The notes under the pieces were generated by a model. It searched no databases. It worked only from the letters and a program-made list of their open reading frames with translations, and was not told where the DNA came from. A DNA stretch of 62,134 bases from Halorhabdus salina (GTDB lineage Archaea; Halobacteriota; Halobacteria; Halobacteriales; Haloarculaceae): NCBI RefSeq assembly GCF_013839425.1, contig NZ_JACDNP010000004.1, positions 263,077 through 325,210 on the forward strand, in the 5' to 3' direction. Position 1 is the first letter of the stretch, and each line of letters opens with the position of its first letter. Made by a program: the position numbers and the translations under genes. This document shows positions 27,188 to 35,888 of this stretch, in pieces.

Positions 27188-29415
27188 TGGCAACGAACGA
27201 TTCTATCGACACGATGACGCAGGCGGAACCGATCGGCGGTCACGCGGACGATATCATGACCGTCCGAGATTTGGTCGTCTCCTACGAGACGGGCGAAGGC
27301 AAGGCAAACGTCGTCAACGGCGTCGACATCGATATCCACCGGGGAGAGATCCTCGGCATCGTTGGCGAAAGCGGCAGTGGTAAGTCGATGTTCGCCTCGG
27401 CACTGCTCGACGCCGTCGAGAAGCCCGGACAGGTCTCGGGAGACATCACCTATCAGCCAGAGGGAGGTGAGGCGGTCGATGTCCTCAATATTCCGACCGC
27501 ACAGCTGAAGTCGCTTCGTTGGGAGGAAATATCGATGGTCTTCCAGGGAGCACTCAGTTCGTTCAACCCGACGATGACGATCAAGGGCCACTTCGATGAG
27601 ACGCTCAGAGCCCACGACGTCGATCAGGACGAAGGCATCGAACGGGCTAGGGAACTGCTCTCTGACCTGTATCTCGATCCGGACCGAGTGTTAGATTCGT
27701 ATCCGCACGAACTCAGCGGCGGCATGTCCCAGCGAGCACTGATCGCGCTGAGTATCGTCCTCGAACCATCGGTGCTGGTCATGGACGAACCGACCGGTGC
27801 CCTAGATCTGTTGATGCAGCGCTCGATCTTGAGCCTGATCGACGACGTCCAGGAGAAATACAATCTCTCGATCGTGTTTATCACCCACGACCTGCCGCTG
27901 GTCGCAGGGTTGGCCGACAGGCTAGCCGTCCTGTACGCCTTCGAGATCGTCGAACTGGGGCCATCAGACGAGATTATCACAGAGCCGGGCCACCCCTACA
28001 CCAGATCGCTATTGAAGGCCGTTCCGAATCTCGACGCACCACTGGACACAATGCAACCGATCGAAGGATCGGCGCCGCATCCTTCGAACATTCCGGCGGG
28101 TTGTACGTACGCCGATCGCTGTTCGCTCGCGACCGAGGAGTGTCTGGAGGAACATCCCCCGTTCCACGACGTCGGGACGGACAACGTCGGGGAAGCGTCG
28201 ACGGACGCGGACCACTTCGCAGCGTGTTATCACTGGGAGCGGGCCAGAGCGGAGATGCCACTCGAAATCGATGCCGACGCCCACGAGGGCACCGTCGATC
28301 GCGACCGGCGCCCGACGGCCGACGACGAGACAGTCGTCACGCTCGATGACGTCGAAGTCCACTTCGAGAAAAGCCAGAACATCCTCGATCTCTTCGAAGA
28401 GCCGGACATCGTCCGGGCAGTCGACGGCGTCTCCCTGGAAATTCCGGAAAACGACGTGGTCGCCCTGGTCGGAGAGAGTGGCTGTGGCAAAACGACGCTT
28501 GGCAAAACGGGAATCGCCGCCCAGCGACCGACAGGCGGGACAGTCTCGTATCGCAGCCAGGACATCTGGGCAACGAAAGACGATGGGATCGGCGATATCG
28601 CCTACGAGGAGATCCGCAAATCCCTCCAGATCATCCACCAGGATCCGGGCGGGGCCTTGAACCCCAACCGGACGGTAATGGCATCCCTGGCCGCGCCGCT
28701 GAAACGGTGGCAACCGGACTTAGAGAGCGAAGACCGCCAGGCACGCGTACTGGGAATGCTCGAACGGTGTGGACTTGAACCGGCAGCTGACTACGCCAAT
28801 CGGTATCCCCACCAACTCTCGGGTGGCGAGCAACAGCGGGTCGCACTGATCCGAGCACTGTTGATGAACCCCGATATGATCCTGGCCGATGAGGCCGTCT
28901 CGGCGCTTGACGTCTCCCTGCGCGTCGAGATGATGAACCTCATGTTGGAGCTCCAAGAGCAGTTCAACACGTCGTATCTGTTCATCTCTCATAACCTCTC
29001 GAATGCCCGCTATCTCGCCGAGAAATCCGACGGCCGGCTTGGCATCATGTACCTCGGCGAGATCGTCGAAATCGGTCCTGCAGGGGAAGTGCTCTCGGAT
29101 CCGAAACACCCCTACACGAAGGTCCTGAAGTGGGCAACTGCCTCAGTCGAACCCGACCAGGAAGTTTCGGAGCCACCGATTCGATCGATCGACATTCCCG
29201 ATCCGGTGAACCCGCCGACTGGCTGTCGGTTCCACACGCGGTGTCCTGAAGCGCGAGAGGTCTGCAAGCACGAGTCTCCGACGCTCGGCGGCGACGTCGA
29301 AGGGGGACGAGTCCATTCCGCAAGTTGCTTCCGGGACGACGAAGATCACGAGTACTGGGACAGTGAACCGCTCACCGACGAAGACGAAATGGCCTCCATC
29401 GACGAAACAGTATAA
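27187..29415 (+). CDS. Fused double ATP-binding protein (DppD-DppF type)
   Basis: 742 residues containing two full ABC ATPase domains that are separate genes in most Dpp/Opp systems. Domain one has Walker A GESGSGKSMF (about residue 59), signature LSGGMSQRALIALS and Walker B VLVMDEPTGALD. Domain two has Walker A GESGCGKTTL (about residue 430), signature LSGGEQQRVALIRAL and Walker B MILADEAVSALD. Each domain ends in the Cys-containing oligopeptide-transporter C-terminal motif (GCTYADRCS and GCRFHTRCPEA). It supplies both halves of the nucleotide-binding sandwich for the permeases encoded upstream. Confidence 0.92.
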   Translation: MATNDSIDTMTQAEPIGGHADDIMTVRDLVVSYETGEGKANVVNGVDIDIHRGEILGIVGESGSGKSMFASALLDAVEKPGQVSGDITYQPEGGEAVDVLNIPTAQLKSLRWEEISMVFQGALSSFNPTMTIKGHFDETLRAHDVDQDEGIERARELLSDLYLDPDRVLDSYPHELSGGMSQRALIALSIVLEPSVLVMDEPTGALDLLMQRSILSLIDDVQEKYNLSIVFITHDLPLVAGLADRLAVLYAFEIVELGPSDEIITEPGHPYTRSLLKAVPNLDAPLDTMQPIEGSAPHPSNIPAGCTYADRCSLATEECLEEHPPFHDVGTDNVGEASTDADHFAACYHWERARAEMPLEIDADAHEGTVDRDRRPTADDETVVTLDDVEVHFEKSQNILDLFEEPDIVRAVDGVSLEIPENDVVALVGESGCGKTTLGKTGIAAQRPTGGTVSYRSQDIWATKDDGIGDIAYEEIRKSLQIIHQDPGGALNPNRTVMASLAAPLKRWQPDLESEDRQARVLGMLERCGLEPAADYANRYPHQLSGGEQQRVALIRALLMNPDMILADEAVSALDVSLRVEMMNLMLELQEQFNTSYLFISHNLSNARYLAEKSDGRLGIMYLGEIVEIGPAGEVLSDPKHPYTKVLKWATASVEPDQEVSEPPIRSIDIPDPVNPPTGCRFHTRCPEAREVCKHESPTLGGDVEGGRVHSASCFRDDEDHEYWDSEPLTDEDEMASIDETV

Positions 29416-29433
29416 CGCCCACATTCGCCTGTC

Positions 29434-30501
29434 ATGAGCCAATCGAAACAGCGATCACAAATCATCGAGCAACTCGAACGGCTCGACCTCTCTGATAAGG
29501 AGATTGAGACGTATCTGGAGATACTTGATCTGGGAAAGGGGACCGCAAGCGAGATCGCCGACAACGCCGACATCTCGAGGCGATACGTCTACAGTCTCGT
29601 CGAAGAACTCGAAGACCACGGCTTCGTGAAGGTCCACGACTACACCGAGCCCCGGATCATCGAAAGTCGACCGCCACTGGAAGTGATCGACGAGATCGTC
29701 GGCGATCTCGAAGCAGTTGGCGATCTCCTCTCGCGACGGTACGACGAAAACCCTGACGAGATGATTACCTTCGACGTGATCAAATCCCGCCAGACGGCTC
29801 TCAAACAGCTTCGGGGAATGATCGGAGACGCTGAAGAAGAACTGTTCCTCGTTGCCCCGAAGTCCACCTTCGACGAACTGCGACCGGCGCTCTCGGAGGC
29901 GATCGATCGGGACGTATCGATCTACCTGCTGAAAACAGCCGGAAACCGGCAGGACCTCATCGAGAATACCGAACAGTACGAAGGCGCTGCGACGGTCGTC
30001 CGACACTGGGGAGAGCCGACGCCGTTCGTCCTGGCGCGGGACAACCGGGCTGGCATGATCGGCGATCACGACCTCATCGCCGGGTCACGGCCTGAAGCGG
30101 ACAGTATCTCAGTCGTCGAGCGGCGCCTGACGACCGCTTTGTTCGGGTCGTACGTGAGTGGGTTCTGGCAGATGGGCGAAGAGATATATCTGGCTCCGCC
30201 ACGGGACCTGCCGCTCACCTATCACCAAATCCGACCGGCAGCCATCCAGGCGATACTACACGTTGCCAGAGATCAACCTATCAAGGCCACGGCTACTGCC
30301 GTGCCGCTGAACGGGAATCGAAAACGAAAGATTACGGGCGACGTCGTCGAGGTCATCCAGGGTCTCGTTGCCCCCACGACGAACGATTTCCCCCTCGAAT
30401 ACGGCCTCAAACTACAGATCGGGGCGGATGAGGTCAGAGTGGGCGGCGAAGGGGCATTCCTCGAGGACTATCGAGCGCTTGATATTACCCTGCACGAATG
30501 A
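29434..30501 (+). CDS. TrmB-family transcription regulator
   Basis: 355 residues. The TrmB winged helix is at about 12-80 (LDLSDKEIETYLEILDLG, SRRYVYSLVEELEDHGFVK). A linker and the C-terminal sugar-sensing domain follow (FVLARDNRAGMIGDHDLI, AYRALDIT-like end). It starts 18 bases after the fused ATPase gene, so it is probably the last regulatory member of the oligosaccharide transporter operon and controls it in response to the imported sugar. It is a distant paralogue of the TrmB protein at 10768-11871. Confidence 0.87.
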   Translation: MSQSKQRSQIIEQLERLDLSDKEIETYLEILDLGKGTASEIADNADISRRYVYSLVEELEDHGFVKVHDYTEPRIIESRPPLEVIDEIVGDLEAVGDLLSRRYDENPDEMITFDVIKSRQTALKQLRGMIGDAEEELFLVAPKSTFDELRPALSEAIDRDVSIYLLKTAGNRQDLIENTEQYEGAATVVRHWGEPTPFVLARDNRAGMIGDHDLIAGSRPEADSISVVERRLTTALFGSYVSGFWQMGEEIYLAPPRDLPLTYHQIRPAAIQAILHVARDQPIKATATAVPLNGNRKRKITGDVVEVIQGLVAPTTNDFPLEYGLKLQIGADEVRVGGEGAFLEDYRALDITLHE

Positions 30502-30518
30502 CGGACTAAGTGCCAGCA

Positions 30519-30725
30519 ATGAGTATGAACACGCTATGGTCGTTCCTGTTGACGATGGATCTCATCCTAATGACGATGCTCGTGCTCGTGTTCCCAGTAC
30601 TAGAACCTGGCACGGCCGTCCACGCCATCGCAATCGTGACCGGCATCCTACAGCTCATCATTCTGGCCGGTATCGTGCTCATTCTCCGTCTCGATTGGGT
30701 GCCCTTTTCCGGGTCTGAAGAGTAA
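30519..30725 (+). CDS. Small two-helix membrane protein
   Basis: 68 residues from ATG 30519 (MSMNTLW); a GTG at 30510 is an alternative. Two hydrophobic stretches, about residues 8-28 and 35-58, are joined by EPGTAVHA, and the end is acidic (SGSEE). It starts 17 bases after the trmB stop on the same strand. No family recognised; it could be an accessory of the transporter operon or an unrelated conserved small protein. Confidence 0.55.
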   Translation: MSMNTLWSFLLTMDLILMTMLVLVFPVLEPGTAVHAIAIVTGILQLIILAGIVLILRLDWVPFSGSEE

Positions 30726-30801
30726 CGGACAACCCGACACCAGTCAGTTCGTTGACTGGTTATGACGCGCGTAGTGCAAAAAAAAAACACCGTCACGTCG
30801 C

Positions 30802-31165
30802 TTTGCGACTCACGAGTTGTTCGTCGCAAAAGTGCTCCGGGAGACGAGTACCGCCCGTCTCCCGTGCCCTCGTTCGCTCGCATGCGCTCGCTCTCGAGGA
30901 CTCCGGCAGGGATTTGAACTCGCTCAGAAATGCTCGCTTCGCTGCGCCTTGCTGATCTGCTCAAACCCTGGGTCGCATTCGTCGCTCGCGAGATTGCGAG
31001 CGACAGAAGTGCTCCGGCAGGGATTTGAACCCGATGCCAGACGTTCCTGCTCGTTCGCTTCGCTCACTGTGCAGGCATGCGACTGCCGTGGTTCAAATCC
31101 CTCATGCCGCATTTGCGACTCACGAGTTGTTCGTCGCAAAAGTGCTCCGGCAGGGATTTGAACCC
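30802..31165 (-). repeat. Tandem partial copies of the tRNA-Glu 3' end and its flank
   Basis: A 39-base identical repeat (30802-30840 and 31112-31150) contains the last eight bases of the tRNA plus a hairpin with arms TTTGCGAC and GTCGCAAA. A 26-base copy of the tRNA 3' end lies at 31007-31032 and a 19-base copy at 30901-30919. An extra inverted repeat (GTCGCTCGC 30981-30989, GCGAGCGAC 30996-31004) sits between them. No protein gene is seen in 30726-31142. Such debris beside a tRNA is typical of past site-specific integration and excision. Confidence 0.7.
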
Positions 31166-31217
31166 TGGTCCTTGCCGTGAGAGGGCAAGATGATTGGCCG
31201 GACTACACCACCAGAGC
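31143..31217 (-). tRNA. tRNA-Glu (anticodon CTC)
   Basis: On the minus strand the acceptor stem GCTCTGG pairs with CCGGAGC, followed by discriminator A; no CCA is encoded. The anticodon stem TTGCC/GGCAA encloses the loop CTCTCAC with anticodon CTC, which reads the Glu codon GAG. The T-loop is GGTTCAAATCC. A hairpin with arms GTCGCAAA/TTTGCGAC lies just downstream and may end transcription. The gene is the only complete one among several partial 3' copies in the next 340 bases. Confidence 0.93.
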
Positions 31218-31294
31218 GCACTCACAAATTGCGAAGAGACAGGTTTAACGGTTCCGCTTTCACTCGATTACGCGAGTGTCTCACAGGGCCATGC

Positions 31295-32620
31295 TCACTC
31301 TTCGTTGTCGTCAACATCTTCGAACGGCGACCGGGCTGCGTCAGGTTCGGATCCCGGCAGACTGATGATGTTCTCCCGCCCGACCCGGAGTTTGGTGATC
31401 TCGTCGTCGTCTTCCATGTCCGAGAGGAGCATGCTCACCTTGGACTTCGACCACTCGGTAGCGTCGACAATATCGGTCTGTCGCATCCGTCCGCCATGGT
31501 CCTCGAGGAGTTGGGCAACCCGGTCGGGGTCACTGAGCAGTTCGGCGTCATCGACACTCGGTTCGGGAGCCGAGGTAGAGTCGGCCACAGTGCCAGCCGA
31601 ATCTTCAGGGCCGCCAGTCCCAGTGGTCGGGCTGCCTGACTCCTCCGGCTCGAAGACGCCAGTCAGCCAGGCCGAAGCCCCGATCCCGAGGGCGATAAGA
31701 CCCAATGCCGCCAGAACCAACAGGAGACCGAAATCGGGACTCGTGGCACCGGCCGCGGTCGTCGACGGCGATTGACCAACGGTCGTCAGGGAGGGTGTCG
31801 CCGTCGGTGTCGGTCCTGTCCCGCCTGGCTCCGTCCCGCCGGCTTGGTGCGTTGTCGTCGCCGTTGGCGTGACGAGCGCACTGACCGGTTGGAAGGCGAC
31901 AGACGGATGCTGATCGGTGAACGTTTGCTCGCCAACCCAAGTGACGGAGTCGCTCTGTGGGATCGTCAGCCCGGAGATGTTCGTCGGCGATGGTTCGACC
32001 CGGTCGAACGCCAGCTCGGGCCCAGCGACGAATCGCAGTCGCTGATCGGACTGAATGGCAAGGCCGCCCTGGAAGACGTCACTGACGAGGACGCCCTCGC
32101 CCTGGCGCTGGCCGAAGTTCGTCCACGTGAACGACATCTCGACGACGCCACGGTTCCCCAGTGGCGTCACGTAGGCGTCACGGCTGAAATTCGTCGCGTT
32201 CATCGAGCGCCCAGTGACGTTCGTGCCGGTCGCTGCCAGCGCTGCTGCCTGGTCGACAAACCCCGTATACAGATCCGTCTCATTGTCCCTGAAGTTCGCC
32301 GCAAACGCCTCGAAGTTGGCCCGTTCGGTCTCGTTGTCGCCGAACACGCGCGCATACTGGAAAGTCCAACGAGCAGCGGTCGTCTCTGAAACCTCGATGC
32401 GGAACAAGGTCTGATCGAAGTCGGCGGCCCCGACTGCCAGGAGTGTCGCCTCACGATCGGCAGCTACTACGGCAGGCGACTGGGAATCAGGGACTGAATT
32501 GTCCAGCTGGTCGCCGGACTGCGACGCTATTGGGATGGGACCGTTCGCAGCCGCGATCGGGGCTCCAACGAGCCCGACGATCACCAGGAGGAACCCGACC
32601 GCAGCAACCCGTCGGGACAT
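31295..32620 (-). CDS. Membrane-anchored winged-helix protein with extracellular sensor domain
   Basis: About 441 residues from ATG 32620. A cleavable-type signal (SRRVAAVGFLLVIVGLVGAP...) precedes an extracellular domain to about residue 260 with several N-x-T/S sequons. A Thr/Pro/Gly-rich stalk and one membrane helix (FGLLLVLAALGLIALGIGA) follow. After a cytoplasmic linker, the C-terminus carries a winged HTH (VAQLLEDHGGRMRQTDIVD, WSKSKVSMLLSDMEDDDEI). CTTATATG about 28 bases upstream supports a leaderless start at 32620. The topology suggests a one-component, membrane-tethered regulator that responds to an outside signal. The ligand and targets are unknown. Confidence 0.75.
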   Translation of the reverse strand: MSRRVAAVGFLLVIVGLVGAPIAAANGPIPIASQSGDQLDNSVPDSQSPAVVAADREATLLAVGAADFDQTLFRIEVSETTAARWTFQYARVFGDNETERANFEAFAANFRDNETDLYTGFVDQAAALAATGTNVTGRSMNATNFSRDAYVTPLGNRGVVEMSFTWTNFGQRQGEGVLVSDVFQGGLAIQSDQRLRFVAGPELAFDRVEPSPTNISGLTIPQSDSVTWVGEQTFTDQHPSVAFQPVSALVTPTATTTHQAGGTEPGGTGPTPTATPSLTTVGQSPSTTAAGATSPDFGLLLVLAALGLIALGIGASAWLTGVFEPEESGSPTTGTGGPEDSAGTVADSTSAPEPSVDDAELLSDPDRVAQLLEDHGGRMRQTDIVDATEWSKSKVSMLLSDMEDDDEITKLRVGRENIISLPGSEPDAARSPFEDVDDNEE

Positions 32621-32700
32621 CTGTTTGAGTAATCCCTGCGCCAGCATATAAGCGCTGTGACTGGATTCGTCCCCGCTACGTCGGGTGGAGAGCGAGGGAA

Positions 32701-35700
32701 TTACGCGACGAGATCCGCCGCCAACACTTCGACGGGATGGGGCGGATCGTCACTTGCAGTCTCACCTTCGCCGATCTGGTGGCGACAGGACGCGCCCGGC
32801 GCGATGACGCGCTCGCCGGGACTATCCTCGATCTGGTCGAACAGGATTTGGCCGACGGCCTGGCTCAGCGAATAGTGCTCGGCCTCGTAGCCGAAGGAGC
32901 CGGCCATCCCACAGCAGCCACTGTCGAGGTGATCAACCGCGAACCCGACACGCGACAGCACCGACGATGTGTGATGGTCTTTCTTGACGGCCTTCTGCTG
33001 GCAGTGCCCGTGATAGACAAGAGACTCGTCGGCCGGCTCGACGGCTATGTTCTCGACCAGCCCATTCGTTTCCAGATACTCGAAGACGCCATAAGCGTTC
33101 TCGGCGAGGGTGTCGACGTCTGATCCCGAGAGGAGGTCGAGATAGTCGAGCTGGAACATCACCGCGACGGAGGGTTCGACACTCACCACGTCCCAGCCCT
33201 CGGCGACGCGTGGGGCGAGCGTGTCGACGTTCTCACGAGCGTGCTCGCGAGCCTTGTCGAGGAAGCCCTTCGAGTGTGCGGCCCGGCCGCTGTCTTCGAC
33301 CTCGGCGGGGACCTCGACGTGGACCCCGGCGGCTTCGAGTACTTTCACGGCAGCCTTGCCGGCCTGAGGTCGGTTGTAATTCGAGAACGTATCGGGGAAC
33401 AGCAACACCTTGTGGTCGGCTTCCTCGATCGGAACCTGCGGCCCGCGGTCGGCGAACCAGTCAACGAACGTCTCCCGATAGAAGGTGGGGAACTCGCGCT
33501 CGCGGGCGATCCCCAGGAGCTTCTCCTGGACGAGACCCGTCCCCGGCAACGACTGTGCCCAGTTGGAGACGGGGGCCAGCAGACTCCCAAGCGGGAAGAG
33601 TCGATCGACGTTCGCAAAGAGCTTGTCCCGGAGGCTGGAGCCGTGTTCCTGATGGTGCTGGTGGACGACTTCGGCTTTGAGCTTGGCCATGTCCACCTCG
33701 CTGGGACAGTCCTTCGCACAGCCCTTACAGCCGATACACAGATCGAGCACTTCGGTGACGAATTCCTCGTCGGTGACGTCGTCGGGCAGGTCGCCGCTCA
33801 TGGCCTGCCGGAGCATGTTCGCCCGACCACGGGTCGAGGTGATTTCTTCCTCGCTCGCCCGGAATGTCGGACACATCACGCCGCCCGTGGTGTCCTGGGG
33901 GCCCCGACACCCGCCACAGCCGTGACAGAGTTCGACCATGCCCTGCATGCCGTTGTCGTTGTCCCAGTTCAAGGTCGGCTCGAAGCCCAGATCGAAGTCG
34001 TACTCGGGATCGAACCGGAGGTGCTCGGTCATGTCGTGGTCGCCACAGATGTTCCCCGGATTGAGCAACCAGTCGGGATCGAAGACGGTTTTGAGGTCCT
34101 CGAAGGTCTCCCACAGATCGTCGCCGTAGAGTTTGCGGTTGAACTGCGAGCGGGCGCGGCCATCACCGTGTTCGCCCGAGACACTACCGCCGTACTCGAC
34201 GACCAGGTCGGTCGCGCCCTCGGCGATGGCTTCGAACTGTTCGATGCCTTCGGTCGTCTTCGTATTCACCAGCGGCCGGATGTGCAGACAGCCCGGGCCG
34301 GCGTGGGCGTAGAAGGCCGCGAACGTCCCGACGTCTTCGAGCAAGTCCTGGAAGTCCGCGACGTACTCGGGGAGGTTCTCCGGTGGGACAGCTGTGTCTT
34401 CGATGAAACTGATGTGTTTGGCGTCGGTCGTCCGGCCAAGGAGGATCGGATTGCCACTCTTGCGGAGTTTCCAGAAGCGCTTGCGCTCGTCGTCGTCGTG
34501 GGCCTCCTGGACAGCAAAGGCGTAGTAGGGCTCGTCGGTGATCTCGCTGGCACCCTCGCTGGGTTCGAGTTCGCTCTCGCCGTCAGGCACGCGATCGGCG
34601 ATCAGATCGGCGACCTTCTGGCGACCGTCGTCGTTGCTCTCGGCGTAGAACTCCACCAGCAACATCGCTCCCGTCCCCTCGGGAACCATCTCCGCGACGA
34701 GCGGGCCAAACTCCTCAGTCTTGCCAGCCAGTTCCAGTAGCGTGTCATCCAGGACCTCAAGCGCCGAAGGGTCGTGTTCGAGGATGACGGCAACGTCCTC
34801 CATCGCGTCGATGAGGTCCTCATAGGCCAGCAGGGCGATGGATTTCGTCTCCGGGACCGGCTCAAGAGAGACTTCCGCTTCCGTAATGATCGCAAGCGTC
34901 CCCTCACTGCCCGCGAGCAGGCGCGCCAAGTTGACCGTCCCCTCTTCGGCCTCCTCGACGAGGCGATCGAGATTGTACCCCGAGACGTTGCGTTTCAGGT
35001 CCGGGAACCGCTCCTCGACCGTCTCGGCTTCCTCGCTGATGATCCGTTCGACCTCGGCGTAGATCTGTGCTTCGAGGTCGCCGTCGGCGCTCGCGGTTTC
35101 ACCGATCGCGTCGTCCGCGGCGCTTCGCGCCGCGCTATCGGCCTGCTCCGCTAACTCTTCGAGCGTGACCTCGCCGAACTCCGTCACAGTCCCGTCGGCG
35201 AGGACGACCTCAACCGACTCGACGTAGGCGTCGGTCTTGCCGTACTTCAGCGAGTGCGAGCCGGTAGAGTTGTTGCCGATCGCCCCGGCGACGGCACTCT
35301 TGTCGCCGTAAGCCGGGTCGGGCGCGAATTTGAGATCGTGTTCGGCAAACGCCTTGTTCATGTCGCCGATGTACGTGCCGGCTTGCACTCGGGCCCGCGC
35401 GTTCTCGGGATCCGTCTCCAGCACCGAGTCCATGTGGCGAGTGAAATCCAGGACGACAGCCTCGTTGACGGTCTGGCCGGCCAGACTCGTCCCGCCACCC
35501 CGCGGCAGGACCGGGATCGACCGTTCGGCACAGTATTCGACGACGCTTGCGACGTCTGCGGTGGATTTCGGATAGACGACGCCGATCGGCAGCACTTCGT
35601 AGGCGCTGGCGTCGGTCGCGTACAGTTCCCGAGAATACTCGTCGAAGCGGACGTCCCCGTCGATCCGTTCGCGAAGATCCGCGACGAGCCCCGGCCGTTG

Positions 35701-35796
35701 CACCTCGTCGCTCGTATAGTCGTAATCCGCGCGGGCGTCACTCGCCGGATCCGGAATATGCGGCTCGGCGAGGCCCACATTGTCGCTCGTTCCCAT
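32701..35796 (-). CDS. FAD/Fe-S dehydrogenase, GlcD-GlcF fusion (D-lactate/glycolate type)
   Basis: 1031 residues that join a GlcD-like FAD oxidase to a GlcF/LldE-like Fe-S module. The FAD PCMH domain (about 60-290) includes LPRGGGTSLAGQTVN and AIGNNSTGSHS. The FAD-oxidase C-terminal domain follows to about 600. Two Cys clusters for 4Fe-4S centres are CHGCGGC...MCP and CIGCKGCAKDCP. Two CCG-type motifs, including HGHCQQKA and DSGCCGMAG, end the protein. It likely oxidises D-lactate, glycolate or another 2-hydroxy acid and passes electrons to the respiratory chain at the membrane face. CATATATC about 30 bases upstream fits a leaderless promoter. Confidence 0.9.
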   Translation of the reverse strand: MGTSDNVGLAEPHIPDPASDARADYDYTSDEVQRPGLVADLRERIDGDVRFDEYSRELYATDASAYEVLPIGVVYPKSTADVASVVEYCAERSIPVLPRGGGTSLAGQTVNEAVVLDFTRHMDSVLETDPENARARVQAGTYIGDMNKAFAEHDLKFAPDPAYGDKSAVAGAIGNNSTGSHSLKYGKTDAYVESVEVVLADGTVTEFGEVTLEELAEQADSAARSAADDAIGETASADGDLEAQIYAEVERIISEEAETVEERFPDLKRNVSGYNLDRLVEEAEEGTVNLARLLAGSEGTLAIITEAEVSLEPVPETKSIALLAYEDLIDAMEDVAVILEHDPSALEVLDDTLLELAGKTEEFGPLVAEMVPEGTGAMLLVEFYAESNDDGRQKVADLIADRVPDGESELEPSEGASEITDEPYYAFAVQEAHDDDERKRFWKLRKSGNPILLGRTTDAKHISFIEDTAVPPENLPEYVADFQDLLEDVGTFAAFYAHAGPGCLHIRPLVNTKTTEGIEQFEAIAEGATDLVVEYGGSVSGEHGDGRARSQFNRKLYGDDLWETFEDLKTVFDPDWLLNPGNICGDHDMTEHLRFDPEYDFDLGFEPTLNWDNDNGMQGMVELCHGCGGCRGPQDTTGGVMCPTFRASEEEITSTRGRANMLRQAMSGDLPDDVTDEEFVTEVLDLCIGCKGCAKDCPSEVDMAKLKAEVVHQHHQEHGSSLRDKLFANVDRLFPLGSLLAPVSNWAQSLPGTGLVQEKLLGIAREREFPTFYRETFVDWFADRGPQVPIEEADHKVLLFPDTFSNYNRPQAGKAAVKVLEAAGVHVEVPAEVEDSGRAAHSKGFLDKAREHARENVDTLAPRVAEGWDVVSVEPSVAVMFQLDYLDLLSGSDVDTLAENAYGVFEYLETNGLVENIAVEPADESLVYHGHCQQKAVKKDHHTSSVLSRVGFAVDHLDSGCCGMAGSFGYEAEHYSLSQAVGQILFDQIEDSPGERVIAPGASCRHQIGEGETASDDPPHPVEVLAADLVA

Positions 35797-35888
35797 GGGC
35801 GTACCCTACGACCCAACCGAGATATATGTCACGCTCTCGGTGCGCGTGACACGTCGGGAAAATTGTGGGTTACACTGGCGATACAGCC

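Noticed and set aside
31082-31110. Plus-strand T-arm-like sequence GGTTCAAATCC
   Set aside because: No acceptor, D or anticodon arms can be folded around it; it is better seen as tRNA debris.
33241-34740. 499-codon plus-strand frame opposite the FAD/Fe-S dehydrogenase
   Set aside because: Antisense artefact of GC-rich coding sequence; the minus-strand gene has complete domains.
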